A stretch of DNA of 64,000 bases from Alphaproteobacteria bacterium WMHbin7 (GCA_002753155.1 PDZW01000001.1:83058-147057), one strand, 5' to 3'. Shown: positions 46,231 through 56,264, counted from the first letter of the stretch. The notes: generated from the letters alone by a model not told the origin. Made by a program: numbers and translations.

Positions 46231-47415
46231 TCAATCGAGGAGGAGGATGGGAACGGTTTCGCCCGCCGATGCGGCAGGGGCCTTTGGAGGCCGGATGATC
46301 AGCGCCTCGGCTTTGGCCATTTCCGAAATCATGGCGCTGTCCTGGCCCTTGAAGGGAAGGGCGGCGAGACGCCCATCCGCTTGGCGTTCCAGCCCGGCCC
46401 TCAAATATTCCTGGCGACCGCCAGCGGCAGGCAAGGGGGATGCCAATTGGGCCAAAAGGATCGGCGGCAGGGCGGGCTCCAGCCCCAAAAGACAGCGCAG
46501 CATGGGCTTTAGGAACAAGGTGGCGGCCACCATGGCCGAAACCGGATTGCCCGGCAGGCCCAGAACCGGCATGCGGCCAAGCCGTCCAAACATCAGGGGC
46601 TTGCCCGGTTTCATCCCGATCTTGTGAAATCCGGCCTCGAATCCCAGATGGGCCAGGCTTTCCTTCACCTTGTCATAGGCCCCGACCGAGACGCCGCCCG
46701 AGGTGACCAGAAGATCGCAGCCCTCGGCCGCTCTGGCCTTGGCGACCAGAGAATCAAAATCATCGGCGGCCAGGCCCAGATCCAGCGCATCGGCGCCCCA
46801 GCTTTGCACCATGGCAGCAACGGCCAGTCCGTTCGAGGAGGGCAGTCCGCCCGCCGGAATCGGCTCGCCGGGCAGAGCCAGTTCGTCGCCGGTGGAGAGA
46901 ACGGCCACGCGGGGGCGGCGTCTTACCGTCACCCAGGGCCGGTTCATGGCGGCCAGCAGGGCAATATCGCGGGCAGAGAGCAGCTTGCCTGCGGCCAGGG
47001 GGCTTTGGCCGGTTTTGAAATCCTGCCCTTCCTTTCGCACATGCAGGCCCGGGGGTACGGGGCCAGAGAGGCGGATCGTCGTTCCCTCGAGCGTGACCTC
47101 TTCCTGGATGGCGACACTGTCGGCCCCTTCGGGCATCACGGCGCCGGTAAAGATGCGTACCGCTTGGCCGGGGCCGACACGGCCCAGGAAGGGATGACCA
47201 GCCGACGACTCCCCGATCTGGGTATGCGTAACACCGCAAGCCGCGATGACAGCCCAGCCGTCCATGGCCGAGACATCGGCGCTGGGGTGGCTGGTCCGGG
47301 CGCATGGGGCCTCGGCGATCACCCGCCCCAGGGCCTGGGAGAGAGGCACCGTTTCGCCTCCCAAGGGAGCCAGGGGCGCTAAAACAAGACCTTGAGCTTC
47401 TTCAACCGATAACAT
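46231..47415 (-). CDS. moeA: Molybdopterin molybdenumtransferase
   Basis: Inserts molybdate into adenylylated molybdopterin. ATG 47415 overlaps the moaC stop (TGATG) and gives 394 residues. Motifs: SHPSADVSAMDGWAV, IFTGAVMPEGADSVAIQEE, VLSTGDELALPGEPI, LLVTSGGVSVGAYDKVK and PVLGLPGNPVSAMV. It provides cofactor for molybdoenzymes such as the 4-hydroxybenzoyl-CoA reductase encoded at 1.5-5.2 kb. Confidence 0.95.
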   Translation of the reverse strand: MLSVEEAQGLVLAPLAPLGGETVPLSQALGRVIAEAPCARTSHPSADVSAMDGWAVIAACGVTHTQIGESSAGHPFLGRVGPGQAVRIFTGAVMPEGADSVAIQEEVTLEGTTIRLSGPVPPGLHVRKEGQDFKTGQSPLAAGKLLSARDIALLAAMNRPWVTVRRRPRVAVLSTGDELALPGEPIPAGGLPSSNGLAVAAMVQSWGADALDLGLAADDFDSLVAKARAAEGCDLLVTSGGVSVGAYDKVKESLAHLGFEAGFHKIGMKPGKPLMFGRLGRMPVLGLPGNPVSAMVAATLFLKPMLRCLLGLEPALPPILLAQLASPLPAAGGRQEYLRAGLERQADGRLAALPFKGQDSAMISEMAKAEALIIRPPKAPAASAGETVPILLLD

Positions 47416-47891
47416 CAAGCAGCCTCGTACGAGCCAGATTTTCCACCTGATTTATGCGTCAGGCGAATGTCGGTCAAGCGCATGCCACGATCGACCGCCT
47501 TGCACATGTCATAGATGGTCAACGCCGCCACCGCGACCGCCGTCATGGCCTCCATCTCGACCCCGGTGCGGCTGTTGACCTTGCAGGTGGCGGTGATGCC
47601 GATGGCGCTTTTTTCGGGATCGCAGTCCAGTTCCACGCTGACCGATGAGAGGGCCAAGGGGTGGCAAAGCGGGATCAGATCGGGGGCCTTCTTGGCCCCC
47701 ATGATGCCCGCCAGTTGCGCCACGGCCAGCACATCGCCCTTCTTCAGGCCCTTGTCCTGGATCAGGCGCATGGTCTCAGGGGCTACCAGCACGCTTCCCT
47801 TGGCGGTGGCGACACGCATGGTTTCATCCTTGAAACCGACATCGACCATATGGGCGTTGCCCTTGGCGTCGAAATGGGTAAAGCCGGACAT
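47415..47891 (-). CDS. moaC: Cyclic pyranopterin monophosphate synthase
   Basis: Second half of the first molybdenum-cofactor step. 158 residues with FTHFDAKGNAHMVDVG at the start, IPLCHPLALSSVSVEL with the conserved cysteine and histidine, KVNSRTGVEMEAMTAVAVA, and the end DIRLTHKSGGKSGSY. Follows trpC by 4 bases and overlaps moeA, a conserved alphaproteobacterial arrangement. Confidence 0.96.
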   Translation of the reverse strand: MSGFTHFDAKGNAHMVDVGFKDETMRVATAKGSVLVAPETMRLIQDKGLKKGDVLAVAQLAGIMGAKKAPDLIPLCHPLALSSVSVELDCDPEKSAIGITATCKVNSRTGVEMEAMTAVAVAALTIYDMCKAVDRGMRLTDIRLTHKSGGKSGSYEAA

Positions 47892-47895
47892 GAGC

Positions 47896-48693
47896 CTACT
47901 CCTTGGTCAACAAAGCGCGGGTGGCGGCCTCGACATCCTGCTCGCGCATCAAGGATTCGCCAACCAGAAAACAGGATGCTCCGGCCCGGTGCATGCGGGC
48001 CAGATCGGAAGGCGTTTTCAGCCCGCTTTCGGCAATGCCCAGGCGGTCCTTGGGCAACAGGGGCAGCAATCGCTCGGCCGTGGCGATATCCACCTTCAAG
48101 GTTTTGAGATTGCGGTTATTGACCCCAACCAGAGGCGAGGAAAGCCTTGTGATGGCGCGCTCGAATTCGGCCTCGTCATGGGTTTCGATCAGCACGTCCA
48201 TGCCCAGAGTAAAGGCCAGTTCTTCCATCTCGCGGGCCAGCCCATCCTCCAGCGAGGCCAGGATCAGAAGAATGCAGTCGGCCCCCAGGGCGCGCGATTC
48301 CAGGATCTGCCAGGGATCGACCATGAAATCCTTGCGCAAAGCGGGCAGAGGGACGGCGTTTCTGGCCTGCCCGAGATAGGCGTCCTCGCCCTGGAAATTG
48401 GGCGTTTCGGTCAGCACCGACAGGCAGGAAGCACCGCCCCTCTGATAGGCTTGGGCCAGGGCAGAGGGATCGAAATCGGGCCGGATCAGCCCCACCGAGG
48501 GCGAGGCCTTCTTGATCTCGGCAATCAGGCCATAGCGGCCCTGATCGACGGATTGGCGCAGCGCCTTGGCGAAACCTCGCGCGGGCGGTTGGGCGCCAGC
48601 CAGCCGCTCCATCTCGGCCCAGGGGGTTTTCGCCTTGCGGGCGGCTACCAGCTCGCGCTTCTGGGCGTTGATGCGATTGAGAACATCGCTCAT
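47896..48693 (-). CDS. trpC: Indole-3-glycerol-phosphate synthase
   Basis: Fourth step of tryptophan synthesis. ATG 48693 overlaps the trpD stop and gives 265 residues; not fused to trpF. A TIM barrel with [69 protein letters not shown] and [12 protein letters not shown]. The catalytic lysines and glutamates of the family are in place. Confidence 0.96.
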   Translation of the reverse strand: MSDVLNRINAQKRELVAARKAKTPWAEMERLAGAQPPARGFAKALRQSVDQGRYGLIAEIKKASPSVGLIRPDFDPSALAQAYQRGGASCLSVLTETPNFQGEDAYLGQARNAVPLPALRKDFMVDPWQILESRALGADCILLILASLEDGLAREMEELAFTLGMDVLIETHDEAEFERAITRLSSPLVGVNNRNLKTLKVDIATAERLLPLLPKDRLGIAESGLKTPSDLARMHRAGASCFLVGESLMREQDVEAATRALLTKE

Positions 48694-49736
48694 GAAAGGG
48701 GTCTGTTGGTGATCTGGACCAGTTTCTGAAGGGTTGCCTTGGCGGCACCCGTGTCGATGGCCTGTGCTGCCAGGGCGGCCCCCTCCTTGAGGTCCCTGGC
48801 CTTGTCGGCCACGATCAGGGCGGCGGCAGCGTTCAGAATCACGATATCGCGGTAAGGCCCCGAAACGCCGTCCAAAAGGGACATCAGGGCGACGGCGTTG
48901 TAGGCCGGATCGCCGCCCAGCAGATCGGATTTCGTTGCGCGCTGAAGCCCCGCCATTTCGGGTGTGACCTCGAAGCAGGAGACCTTGCCCTCCTTCAACT
49001 CGGCCACCTGGCTGGGGCCGGTGGTGGTCAGCTCGTCCATGCCGTCGCCATGCATCACCCAGGCCTTTTCCGAGCCCAGGCGGCCCAGCACCAGGGCCAG
49101 GGGCTCCACCCATTGCGGCGCGAAGACGCCGGTCAGTTGGCGTTTGGCCCCCGCCGGATTGGAGAGCGGGCCCAGCAGGTTGAAGATGGTCCGCGTTCCC
49201 AATTCGACGCGCGGCCCGGCCACATGGCGCATGGCGGAATGGTGCCTGGGCGCCATCAGGAAGCCGATATGGGCCTGCCAGAGCGATTCCTCGACCAGTG
49301 GCATTTCGCAATCGATCTTGACGCCCAGTGCTGTCAGCACGTCGGCCGCTCCCGATTTCGAGGAGAGTGCGCGGTTGCCATGCTTGGCGACGGGCACGCC
49401 CGAAGCCGCCACGACGAAGGCCGTGGTGGTGGAGATGTTGAAGCTGCCCGAGGAATCGCCGCCCGTGCCCACCACGTCGATGGCATTGGCGGGCGCGTTG
49501 ATCGAGAGCGCCTTGGCTCGCATGGTGCGGACAGCGCCTGTGATCTCTTCGACCGTTTCGCCGCGCAGGCGAAGCGCCATCAGGAAGGCGCCGATCTGGG
49601 CCGGTGTGGCATCGCCCGACATGATGATATCGAAGGCGCGTTCGGATTCTGCTTCTGAAAGCGTTTTGCCCAGGGCCAGTTCGCCCAGAACCTTCTTCAT
49701 GGCGGAAAGGGAATCGGCGGGAGGCGCTTGGGTCAT
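48690..49736 (-). CDS. trpD: Anthranilate phosphoribosyltransferase
   Basis: Second step of tryptophan synthesis, joining anthranilate and PRPP. 348 residues. [20 protein letters not shown] is the PRPP-binding loop; [19 protein letters not shown] and [18 protein letters not shown] are also conserved. It overlaps trpG and trpC by a few bases. Confidence 0.96.
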   Translation of the reverse strand: MTQAPPADSLSAMKKVLGELALGKTLSEAESERAFDIIMSGDATPAQIGAFLMALRLRGETVEEITGAVRTMRAKALSINAPANAIDVVGTGGDSSGSFNISTTTAFVVAASGVPVAKHGNRALSSKSGAADVLTALGVKIDCEMPLVEESLWQAHIGFLMAPRHHSAMRHVAGPRVELGTRTIFNLLGPLSNPAGAKRQLTGVFAPQWVEPLALVLGRLGSEKAWVMHGDGMDELTTTGPSQVAELKEGKVSCFEVTPEMAGLQRATKSDLLGGDPAYNAVALMSLLDGVSGPYRDIVILNAAAALIVADKARDLKEGAALAAQAIDTGAAKATLQKLVQITNRPLS

Positions 49737-50329
49737 CAGGCGGCTTTCTTCTGAACTGGGATGCCCGAAAGGGTAAGGAAATTGGCCAACAGATCGTGCC
49801 CATGCTCGCTGGCGATGCTTTCGGGATGGAATTGCACGCCAAACACCGGCAGTGTTTTATGGGCCATGGCCATGATCAGGCCGTCGGCACTTTCGCCGGT
49901 GATGTCCAGGCAGTCAGGCAGGGTGGTTCGCTCGACGATCAGCGAGTGGTAGCGCGTCGCCTTGAAGGGCGTGGGGATGCCCTGGAACAGGCCCTTCTGC
50001 TTATGATGGATCAGGTCCATCTTGCCATGCATGGGCTTAGGCGCCCGCACCACCTGACCGCCGAAGGCCTGGCCGATGGCCTGATGGCCCAGGCAGACCC
50101 CCAGCAGGGGGATTTCCCCCGCCGCCGCCTTGATCAGCGGCAGGCAGATGCCCGCTTTGTCGGGGTCGCAAGGCCCGGGCGAAAGCACGATGGCCTTGGG
50201 ATGCAGGGCCAGTGCCTGGGCAACCGTAAGCGCGTCGTTGCGCTTGACCTCGACCTCGCTGCCCAGATCGCCCAGATACTGCACCAGATTCCAGGTGAAG
50301 CTGTCGTAATTATCGATGAGAAGAAGCAT
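49736..50329 (-). CDS. trpG: Anthranilate synthase glutamine amidotransferase subunit
   Basis: Supplies ammonia from glutamine to TrpE; it may also serve PabB. 197 residues. [20 protein letters not shown] at the start, [14 protein letters not shown], the nucleophile cysteine in [13 protein letters not shown], and the HxE pair in [16 protein letters not shown]. It is the first gene of the trpGDC-moaC-moeA run. trpE is not in the window. Confidence 0.95.
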   Translation of the reverse strand: MLLLIDNYDSFTWNLVQYLGDLGSEVEVKRNDALTVAQALALHPKAIVLSPGPCDPDKAGICLPLIKAAAGEIPLLGVCLGHQAIGQAFGGQVVRAPKPMHGKMDLIHHKQKGLFQGIPTPFKATRYHSLIVERTTLPDCLDITGESADGLIMAMAHKTLPVFGVQFHPESIASEHGHDLLANFLTLSGIPVQKKAA

Positions 50330-50368
50330 TGGGTTTGTCCTGAAAGAAGGGGCGAGAATAAACCACCC

Positions 50369-51610
50369 TCAGAATCGGTCAAGGCCAAGGCCTTTGGGGT
50401 CGATGGCGGGGGGCTTGCCACCCAGCAGATCGGCCAGCAGGCGCCCCGAGCCCAGCCCCATGGTCCAGCCCAGCGTGCCGTGCCCGGTATTGAGATAAAG
50501 CCCCTTGATCGGGGTAGGCCCCAGAATGGGTACGCTGTCGGGGGTGACCGGGCGCAGCCCGGCCCAGAATTCGGGATTGCTTCCGGCATCTGGGAAGAGG
50601 TCCAGGGTCTTTCTAAGGATAATCTGCGCCCGTTTTTCATTCATCGAGGCGTCGAGGCCAGCGAATTCCGCCGTGCCAGCCACCCTCAAACGGTCGCCCA
50701 GGCGGGAATAGACCAGCTTGTGAGCATCGTCGGTGAGGCTGAGTTGGGGGGCGCCAGGCCCTGCGGTCAATGTCACCGAATAGCCCTTGGCGGGAACGAG
50801 GGGCAGTCTGATCCCCAGTGGCTTCAGAAGGCCGGGGGAATAGCTGGCCAGCGCTACGACAACCGCCTCGGCCTCGATCCTTCCCCGGCTGGTGCGGACG
50901 GATTTGAAACCTCTGGCCTCGGCCTCGATCCCTTCGACCCAAGTGTCGAACAGAAAACGCGCCCCCATGTTTTGGGCCAGCCCGGCCAAGCCTTGGGTGA
51001 ATTTGCAGGCGTCGCCGCTTTCGTCTTCGGGCGTATGGATGCCGCCCGCCAGCCGCTGACGCGCGTTGTTCAGGGCGGGCTCCAGGGCCAGGCAGGCGGA
51101 GACATCAACTACAATACGGTTAAGGCCAAAGCGTTTCATGGTCTCAGAGGCAAGGCAGGCCTGCTCGAATTCTCGGGCATCGTGATAGATGTGCAGAATT
51201 CCGGTCTGCCTGCGCTCGTAATCGAGGCCATGTTCCTGATTGAAGGCTTTCAGAAGGGCGCGGCTGTATAGGGCGACCCTTAAGGTTCGTTCGGTATTGA
51301 GCGCCGTGCGGCTGGCACTGCAATTGACCAGGAAGCGCAGCCCCCAGAGCCAGAGGTCGGGATCATAGCGGTTAAGCCGCCAGAGCAGAGGTGAGTCCTC
51401 GCGCCCCAGCCATTTCAGGGCATTCCGGGGGGTGGCGGGGTTGGCCCAAGGCTCGGCATGGCTGGCTGAAATCTGCCCGCCATTGGCAAAGCTGGTCTCC
51501 AGGCCTGGGGCGGATTGGCGGTCGATGACGGTGACCTCGTGCCCGTCCCTGGCCAGCCAATAGGCCGTGGCTGTGCCGACGATGCCGGCCCCCAGCACGA
51601 TTACCCGCAT
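50369..51610 (-). CDS. dadA: D-amino acid dehydrogenase (DadA family)
   Basis: An FAD-dependent oxidoreductase deaminating D-amino acids to keto acids and passing electrons to the membrane chain. ATG 51610 gives 413 residues. The Rossmann motif is MRVIVLGAGIVGTATAYWLA; then SFANGGQISASHAEPWANP, QTGILHIYHDAREFEQA, and near the C-terminus GLRPVTPDSVPILGPTPIKG with YLNTGHGTLGWTMGLGSGR. It overlaps the end of the TPR/GT9 gene by 10 bases, so the two are co-transcribed. Confidence 0.92.
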   Translation of the reverse strand: MRVIVLGAGIVGTATAYWLARDGHEVTVIDRQSAPGLETSFANGGQISASHAEPWANPATPRNALKWLGREDSPLLWRLNRYDPDLWLWGLRFLVNCSASRTALNTERTLRVALYSRALLKAFNQEHGLDYERRQTGILHIYHDAREFEQACLASETMKRFGLNRIVVDVSACLALEPALNNARQRLAGGIHTPEDESGDACKFTQGLAGLAQNMGARFLFDTWVEGIEAEARGFKSVRTSRGRIEAEAVVVALASYSPGLLKPLGIRLPLVPAKGYSVTLTAGPGAPQLSLTDDAHKLVYSRLGDRLRVAGTAEFAGLDASMNEKRAQIILRKTLDLFPDAGSNPEFWAGLRPVTPDSVPILGPTPIKGLYLNTGHGTLGWTMGLGSGRLLADLLGGKPPAIDPKGLGLDRF

Positions 51611-53166
51611 GCCGCCCCCCATTCTTGAAGGGCGTTGGCGAGGTCTCGTTCGACCGAGACCCAATCGTCGCGCTTATGCTGGCGGAACAGGCGCAGGCTT
51701 GGATACCAGGGCGAGTCTGTCCGTCCTTCCAGCCAGCGCCACTCGGCGGGCATGGGCAAGGCCATCCAGGTGGGAACACCCAAAGCCCCCGCCAGATGTG
51801 GCACTGAGGTATCAGAGGAGATAACCAGGTCGAGCCCGGCCATCAGGGCGGCGGTTTCGGCAAAGGGGGCGGTCTGGCTGTCCACCTCGTGCCCCAGATC
51901 GAGCGCTTGCTCTCCCAGGGTCTTCAGGAATTCCGACCGCCCGCCCGATTGCAAGCAGACCAGGCGGGCCTTGGGAACCACTCTCAGGGCGCGGGCCAGA
52001 AGGGCAAGGCCGGGCGAGCGCCAGTCCTCGCCCCTGAATTTGGCGTTGCCTTGCCAGGCCAGGCCGATCTTAAGGCCGCTCTGGCGCCTCAGCCAGTCGC
52101 GTTTGTCACGGGCCAAGATTGGATCGGGGCTGAGATAGGGAATGGAAGCGGGGATCGTGTCCAGACTGGTGGCAAAAAGGGTGGGCAGACTCAAGAGCGG
52201 ACAATGGCAGTCGAAATCGGGCAGGGGGGCCTGATTCTGGCGCAGGACGAGATCGACACCCTTAAGGCTTCGCATCAAGTCGGCCAGAGGGGGCTGCACC
52301 TCCAGCAGCACGCGCTCAGCACCAAGCGATTTGACCAGGGGGGCATAGCGGCAGAAATGCAGGCTGTCGCCCAAACATTGCTCGGCATGCAAAAGAATGG
52401 TCTTGCCCGCCAGGGGCTCCCCCTGCCATTGCGGCTGAGCGAAGGAACGGGGCGGCATGTCTGAGCGCTGCCAGCGCGCCTCATAGGCCTTGAAGCCTTC
52501 TTCCAGATTTCCCTGGGCCAGCAGGGTCATCCCCAGATTGCAACGCGCCGAGGCGGCATTGGGATCGAGGGAGAGGCATTTTCTGTAAGCCGCCTCGGCT
52601 TCGACCCGCTCGCCCATTTCATCCAGAACCAGGGCCAGATTGTTCCAAAGCGGGGCGCGCTGGGGCTCTTGCTTCAGGGTGCGCCTTAAGCATTCGGCGG
52701 CATTGTCGAAATGGCGAAGATCGCGCTCCAGCAGCCCCAGCCCGGTCAGCGCGCCGACATGCAGGGGTGCTAGCTTCAAGGCGGCGATGAAATAGCCCAT
52801 GGCTTCCTCGGCCCGGCTCATGCGGGCAACCAGATGGGCCAGATTGACCAGAGGGTCGGGATCGCTTGGCGCCAGCTTCACTGCCTGAGAGAGCAGGGGC
52901 AGGGCCTCGGCAAGCCGTCCCAGGTCGGCCAAAGCCAAACCCCTGGCATTGAGGGCGGACGAGGTGCCCGCATCGCCAAGAATGTGCAGGGCTTCTTCGA
53001 ATTGGTCCTGCTCGCGCAAGGACTCGGCCAGATGAAGCCGGATGTCCGCATCCGTTTCGTCCAACTCAAGGGCTTGGCGGTAATAGGCCTCGGCCTCGGC
53101 AAAGCGCCGCTCCCGGTGCAGGGCAACGCCCAGCGAGAGGAATTTCTCGGCCACGGGAGAGCGCAT
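51601..53166 (-). CDS. TPR protein with glycosyltransferase family 9-like C-terminus
   Basis: About 521 residues from ATG 53166; earlier starts would run into the divergent nnrD gene. Residues about 1-260 are tetratricopeptide repeats (GVALHRERRFAEAEAYYRQA; LDETDADIRLHLAESLREQ; KCLSLDPNAASARCNLG). The C-terminal part resembles a heptosyltransferase (GT9) fold: KTILLHAEQCLGDSLHFCRY, LKIGLAWQGNAKFRGEDWRS and LDLVISSDTSVPHLAGALGV with WMALPMPAEWRW. Such fusions are common in Magnetospirillum-like genomes; their acceptors are unknown. Confidence 0.85.
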   Translation of the reverse strand: MRSPVAEKFLSLGVALHRERRFAEAEAYYRQALELDETDADIRLHLAESLREQDQFEEALHILGDAGTSSALNARGLALADLGRLAEALPLLSQAVKLAPSDPDPLVNLAHLVARMSRAEEAMGYFIAALKLAPLHVGALTGLGLLERDLRHFDNAAECLRRTLKQEPQRAPLWNNLALVLDEMGERVEAEAAYRKCLSLDPNAASARCNLGMTLLAQGNLEEGFKAYEARWQRSDMPPRSFAQPQWQGEPLAGKTILLHAEQCLGDSLHFCRYAPLVKSLGAERVLLEVQPPLADLMRSLKGVDLVLRQNQAPLPDFDCHCPLLSLPTLFATSLDTIPASIPYLSPDPILARDKRDWLRRQSGLKIGLAWQGNAKFRGEDWRSPGLALLARALRVVPKARLVCLQSGGRSEFLKTLGEQALDLGHEVDSQTAPFAETAALMAGLDLVISSDTSVPHLAGALGVPTWMALPMPAEWRWLEGRTDSPWYPSLRLFRQHKRDDWVSVERDLANALQEWGAACG

Positions 53167-53215
53167 CTTTGCAGGCCACCTTTGCAATAAAGACAAGGAG
53201 GTATAGCTTAGGAGC

Positions 53216-54628
53216 ATGAAGTCTAGCAACCAAGCCCTTCTTGGCGTGGGAGAGATGAGCCGGGCCGATGCCCTGGCCGTTCAAAGCGGTGTGGCTTCGG
53301 AAAGGCTCATGGAGGCGGCGGGCTGGGCGGTGGCCCTGCAAACCCGCAAGGCCTTCGCGCCCTGCCGGGTGCTGGTGCTGGCCGGACCCGGCAATAATGG
53401 GGGCGACGGCTTCGTGGCGGCAAGGTACTTGCGCCACTGGGGCTGGCCGGTGCGCCTCGCCCTTTTGGGAAGCATAAGGGACCTCAAGGGCGATGCCGCC
53501 CTCAATGCCGCCCGCTGGGAAGGCGATATCGAGCCTTTAACCCCTGACGCCCTGACGGGGGCCGATCTGGTCATCGACGCCCTGTTCGGCGCCGGGCTTT
53601 CGCGTCCTTTGGGCGGACTGGCCAAGGCGACGATCAAGGCCGTCCGGGTTCCCGTGGTGGCGGTCGATATTCCAAGCGGAGTTGCGGGCGATAGCGGTCT
53701 GGTCGAGGGCGTTGCTCCGCAGGCGGCGCTGACGGTCACTTTTTTTAGAAAAAAGCCTGGGCATTGCCTGATGCCCGGGCGCGAATTGTGTGGCCGGGTG
53801 GTGGTGACCGATATCGGCATTCCCGATGAGGTGCTGGAAGAGATTCGTCCCAGTTGTTTCGAGAATGGCCCTGGCCTCTGGCAATTGCCCGAGTTGCAGA
53901 CGGACGGACACAAATACAAACGCGGCCATGCGCTGGTCGTGGGCGGCGAGATGAGCGGAGCTTCGCGTCTGGCTGCTCTGGCGGCAAGGCGTTCGGGTGC
54001 TGGCATGGTGACTCTGGCCGTTCCCGAAAAGCTGGCATCCCATTATGCCGATGCCGAGCCTGGAACGGTGCTTCGTCTGTGCAACAGCCCCTCCGATCTG
54101 AAAGAACTCATTGCCAAACGCAAGATTTCCGCCTTGCTGATCGGTCCGGGCCTGGGGCTGGGCAAGGCCAGCCGGTCCCTGGTGCTGGGGGGGCTGAAGG
54201 CGGGTATTCACGCTGTTCTGGACGCTGATGCGCTCAGTTGCTTCGAAGGTCACGGCGAAGAGTTGCTATCTAGCCTGCATCATCCGGTTCTGATGACGCC
54301 CCACGAAGGAGAATTCAAGCGTCTGTTCGAGCGCCTTCCCGACAAGCTGGCCTCGGCCAGGCTGGCCGCTCGCATGTCCGGGGCTTCGGTGCTGCTGAAG
54401 GGGCCGGATACGGTGGTGGCGTCACCAGACGGGCGGGCGGTGATCGAAACCCAGGCTCCGCCCAGCCTGGCCACCGCCGGTTCGGGCGATGTGCTGGCTG
54501 GGTTTGCTGTGGGATTGATGGCGCAGGGCATGTCGCCCTTCGAGGCCGGGGCGGCTGCCGCCTGGCTGCATGGCCAGGCGGCGTTGAAGGCCGGTCCGGG
54601 GCTGATCGCCGAAGACCTTATCCCCTGA
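53216..54628 (+). CDS. nnrD: Bifunctional NAD(P)H-hydrate epimerase/dehydratase
   Basis: Repairs hydrated NADH and NADPH. 470 residues in two domains: an N-terminal epimerase (YjeF-N; VLAGPGNNGGDGFVAARYL, DALFGAGLSRPL, VAVDIPSGVAGDSG) and a C-terminal ADP-dependent dehydratase (KYKRGHALVVGGEMSGASRL, LMTPHEGEFKRLF, and the nucleotide loop SLATAGSGDVLAGF). Its last 11 bases overlap the end of the opposing chemoreceptor gene. Confidence 0.95.
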   Translation: MKSSNQALLGVGEMSRADALAVQSGVASERLMEAAGWAVALQTRKAFAPCRVLVLAGPGNNGGDGFVAARYLRHWGWPVRLALLGSIRDLKGDAALNAARWEGDIEPLTPDALTGADLVIDALFGAGLSRPLGGLAKATIKAVRVPVVAVDIPSGVAGDSGLVEGVAPQAALTVTFFRKKPGHCLMPGRELCGRVVVTDIGIPDEVLEEIRPSCFENGPGLWQLPELQTDGHKYKRGHALVVGGEMSGASRLAALAARRSGAGMVTLAVPEKLASHYADAEPGTVLRLCNSPSDLKELIAKRKISALLIGPGLGLGKASRSLVLGGLKAGIHAVLDADALSCFEGHGEELLSSLHHPVLMTPHEGEFKRLFERLPDKLASARLAARMSGASVLLKGPDTVVASPDGRAVIETQAPPSLATAGSGDVLAGFAVGLMAQGMSPFEAGAAAAWLHGQAALKAGPGLIAEDLIP

Positions 54629-55964
54629 TCGAGCGCAGGAAGCTTTCCACCTTGACCTGAAGGTCGTCGGCGTTGCGGGCCAACGTGCTCGACGAACTGA
54701 GCACTTCGCGGGCCGCAGTGCCGGTTTCCCCGGCCGCCATGTTGACCCGTCCGATGGTGTCAGTGACCTCCTGCGTGCCGGTGGCGGCTTGCTGAACATT
54801 GCGGGCAATCTCGCCGGTGGCCGCTCCCTGTTCTTCAACCGCCGTGGCAATTGCAGACGCGATCTCGTTGATTTGACCGATAATTCCAGAGATGCCTTGA
54901 ATCGCCGTTACGGTATCCTTGGTGGCGTTCTGGACACCTTGAATCTGGGTGGTGATTTCCTCGGTTGCCTTGGCGGTCTGGTTGGCCAGGCTCTTCACCT
55001 CGTTGGCGACAACGGCAAATCCCTTGCCCGCATCGCCCGCTCTGGCGGCCTCGATGGTGGCGTTCAGGGCCAACAGATTGGTCTGCGAGGCGATGTCGTT
55101 GATCAGCTTGACCACCTCGCCGATCTTGCTGGCCGCCTGGGCCAGCCCATGGACCATGTTGTTGGTGCGTTGAGCTTCCTGCATGGCATTGCTGGCGATC
55201 TGGGCCGATTGGGTGACCTGTCGGCTGATTTCGGAGATCGACGAGGACAATTCCTCGGCCGCAGCAGCCACGGTCTGGATGTTGACGGTGGCTTCCTCGG
55301 CCGCCGCCGCCACCGTGGTGGACTGGCGCGAGGTTTCCTCGGCCGTGGCGGTCATGGTTTGCGCCGTCGATTGCAACTCGGTGGCCGATGCGCCTACCGA
55401 GGCCACCACGCTCTTGACCTCGCTTTCGAACATGCTAGCCTTTTCGCCCAGTTCCTTGGCGATGATGGCCGCCGTATTGGCCTCGGTATAGACCGAGATG
55501 GCCAGGCTCATATCAAGCAGAGCCGCCTTGTTGATCGATTTCAAGACGTCGGCCAGGATGTCCGGCCTTTTGCGATAGGCCAGAACAGCCAGCTCGAAAA
55601 TCTTGGACAGCGTGAAGCTGTAGCCGCCGATATACCAGGCGGGTTCGAGTCCGATTTTCTGATGCGTTTCGCCGATGGTGCGCACTGAACGCATGTAATT
55701 ATCATCGAAATTGCCTGAAAAAACATTCTTCAGCCAGTGGTCCTTCTGCCGGGCGCGCGCATGCTGCAGCACCTGCTGGTTGGCGAACATCCGGCTGAGA
55801 TTGGGGTGCGAGGTGGCATAGGCATAAAAGTCGTCGAGAATCTTGTCGATATTGTTGGCTAGAATGCCGTTGAAGTCGCGAAGGCATGATATTGCCTTGT
55901 CATCGATCTGATAAAATTTCGTGCGTTCGCTCATCGAGGCGAAGCCGGTAGTCTCGTTTGTCAT
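54618..55964 (-). CDS. Globin-coupled methyl-accepting chemotaxis protein (HemAT-like)
   Basis: A soluble 448-residue receptor without membrane segments. Residues about 20-185 are a globin-coupled sensor (protoglobin) domain. RTIGETHQKIGLEPAWYIG holds the proximal histidine and the conserved LEPxWYxGGY phrase, so it should bind heme and sense oxygen or another gas. A linker leads to a signalling domain with [21 protein letters not shown] and [19 protein letters not shown], nearly identical at its tip to the membrane receptor at 9585-11267. No CheR pentapeptide. Probably mediates aerotaxis. Confidence 0.93.
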   Translation of the reverse strand: MTNETTGFASMSERTKFYQIDDKAISCLRDFNGILANNIDKILDDFYAYATSHPNLSRMFANQQVLQHARARQKDHWLKNVFSGNFDDNYMRSVRTIGETHQKIGLEPAWYIGGYSFTLSKIFELAVLAYRKRPDILADVLKSINKAALLDMSLAISVYTEANTAAIIAKELGEKASMFESEVKSVVASVGASATELQSTAQTMTATAEETSRQSTTVAAAAEEATVNIQTVAAAAEELSSSISEISRQVTQSAQIASNAMQEAQRTNNMVHGLAQAASKIGEVVKLINDIASQTNLLALNATIEAARAGDAGKGFAVVANEVKSLANQTAKATEEITTQIQGVQNATKDTVTAIQGISGIIGQINEIASAIATAVEEQGAATGEIARNVQQAATGTQEVTDTIGRVNMAAGETGTAAREVLSSSSTLARNADDLQVKVESFLRSIRG

Positions 55965-56264
55965 GGTGCCACACCCTTAGTTGTACATCGATAATTTGCC
56001 GGAATGATGAAATTTAGAACTCCACCAAGGTTCAGGCGTCGTGCCCAGCTTCATTCGAAGGCGGCTTGTTTACCACATCTTCAAAGCCCCTGCCATAAGA
56101 TAGCCACAGAAAAGCAGAGGTTATAGGGCGCTTGCCTGGACCATTTGATCCTTCATCGGAAATCTGCTTTGGGCGATCCTTCGTCGTTGGCGTTTCAAGG
56201 TTGTCTCGGGGCGGATGATGGTCTATAAGACCCGGCTTCGGCAAGCCCTGCTTGGCCGGAAGGC
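55965..56264. other. Intergenic region ahead of the tRNA-Leu gene
   Basis: About 300 bases between the divergent chemoreceptor and the tRNA. I see no gene. The right end holds the tRNA promoter described separately; the left end must hold the chemoreceptor promoter, which I could not place. Confidence 0.5.
56201..56229 (+). promoter_or_regulatory. tRNA-Leu promoter
   Basis: TTGTCT (56201-56206) and TATAAG (56224-56229), 17 bases apart, followed by a GC-rich discriminator (ACCCGGC), about 35 bases ahead of the mature tRNA. The -35 box matches the candidate at 11289 for rpsB. Confidence 0.6.

Noticed and set aside
46184..46627. Plus-strand frame beginning between lexA and moeA
   Set aside because: Most of it is antisense to moeA and the composition is that of a shadow frame.
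50380..50395. AAGGCCAAGGCCTT palindrome as a terminator of dadA
   Set aside because: It lies within the final dadA codons and has no T-tract.
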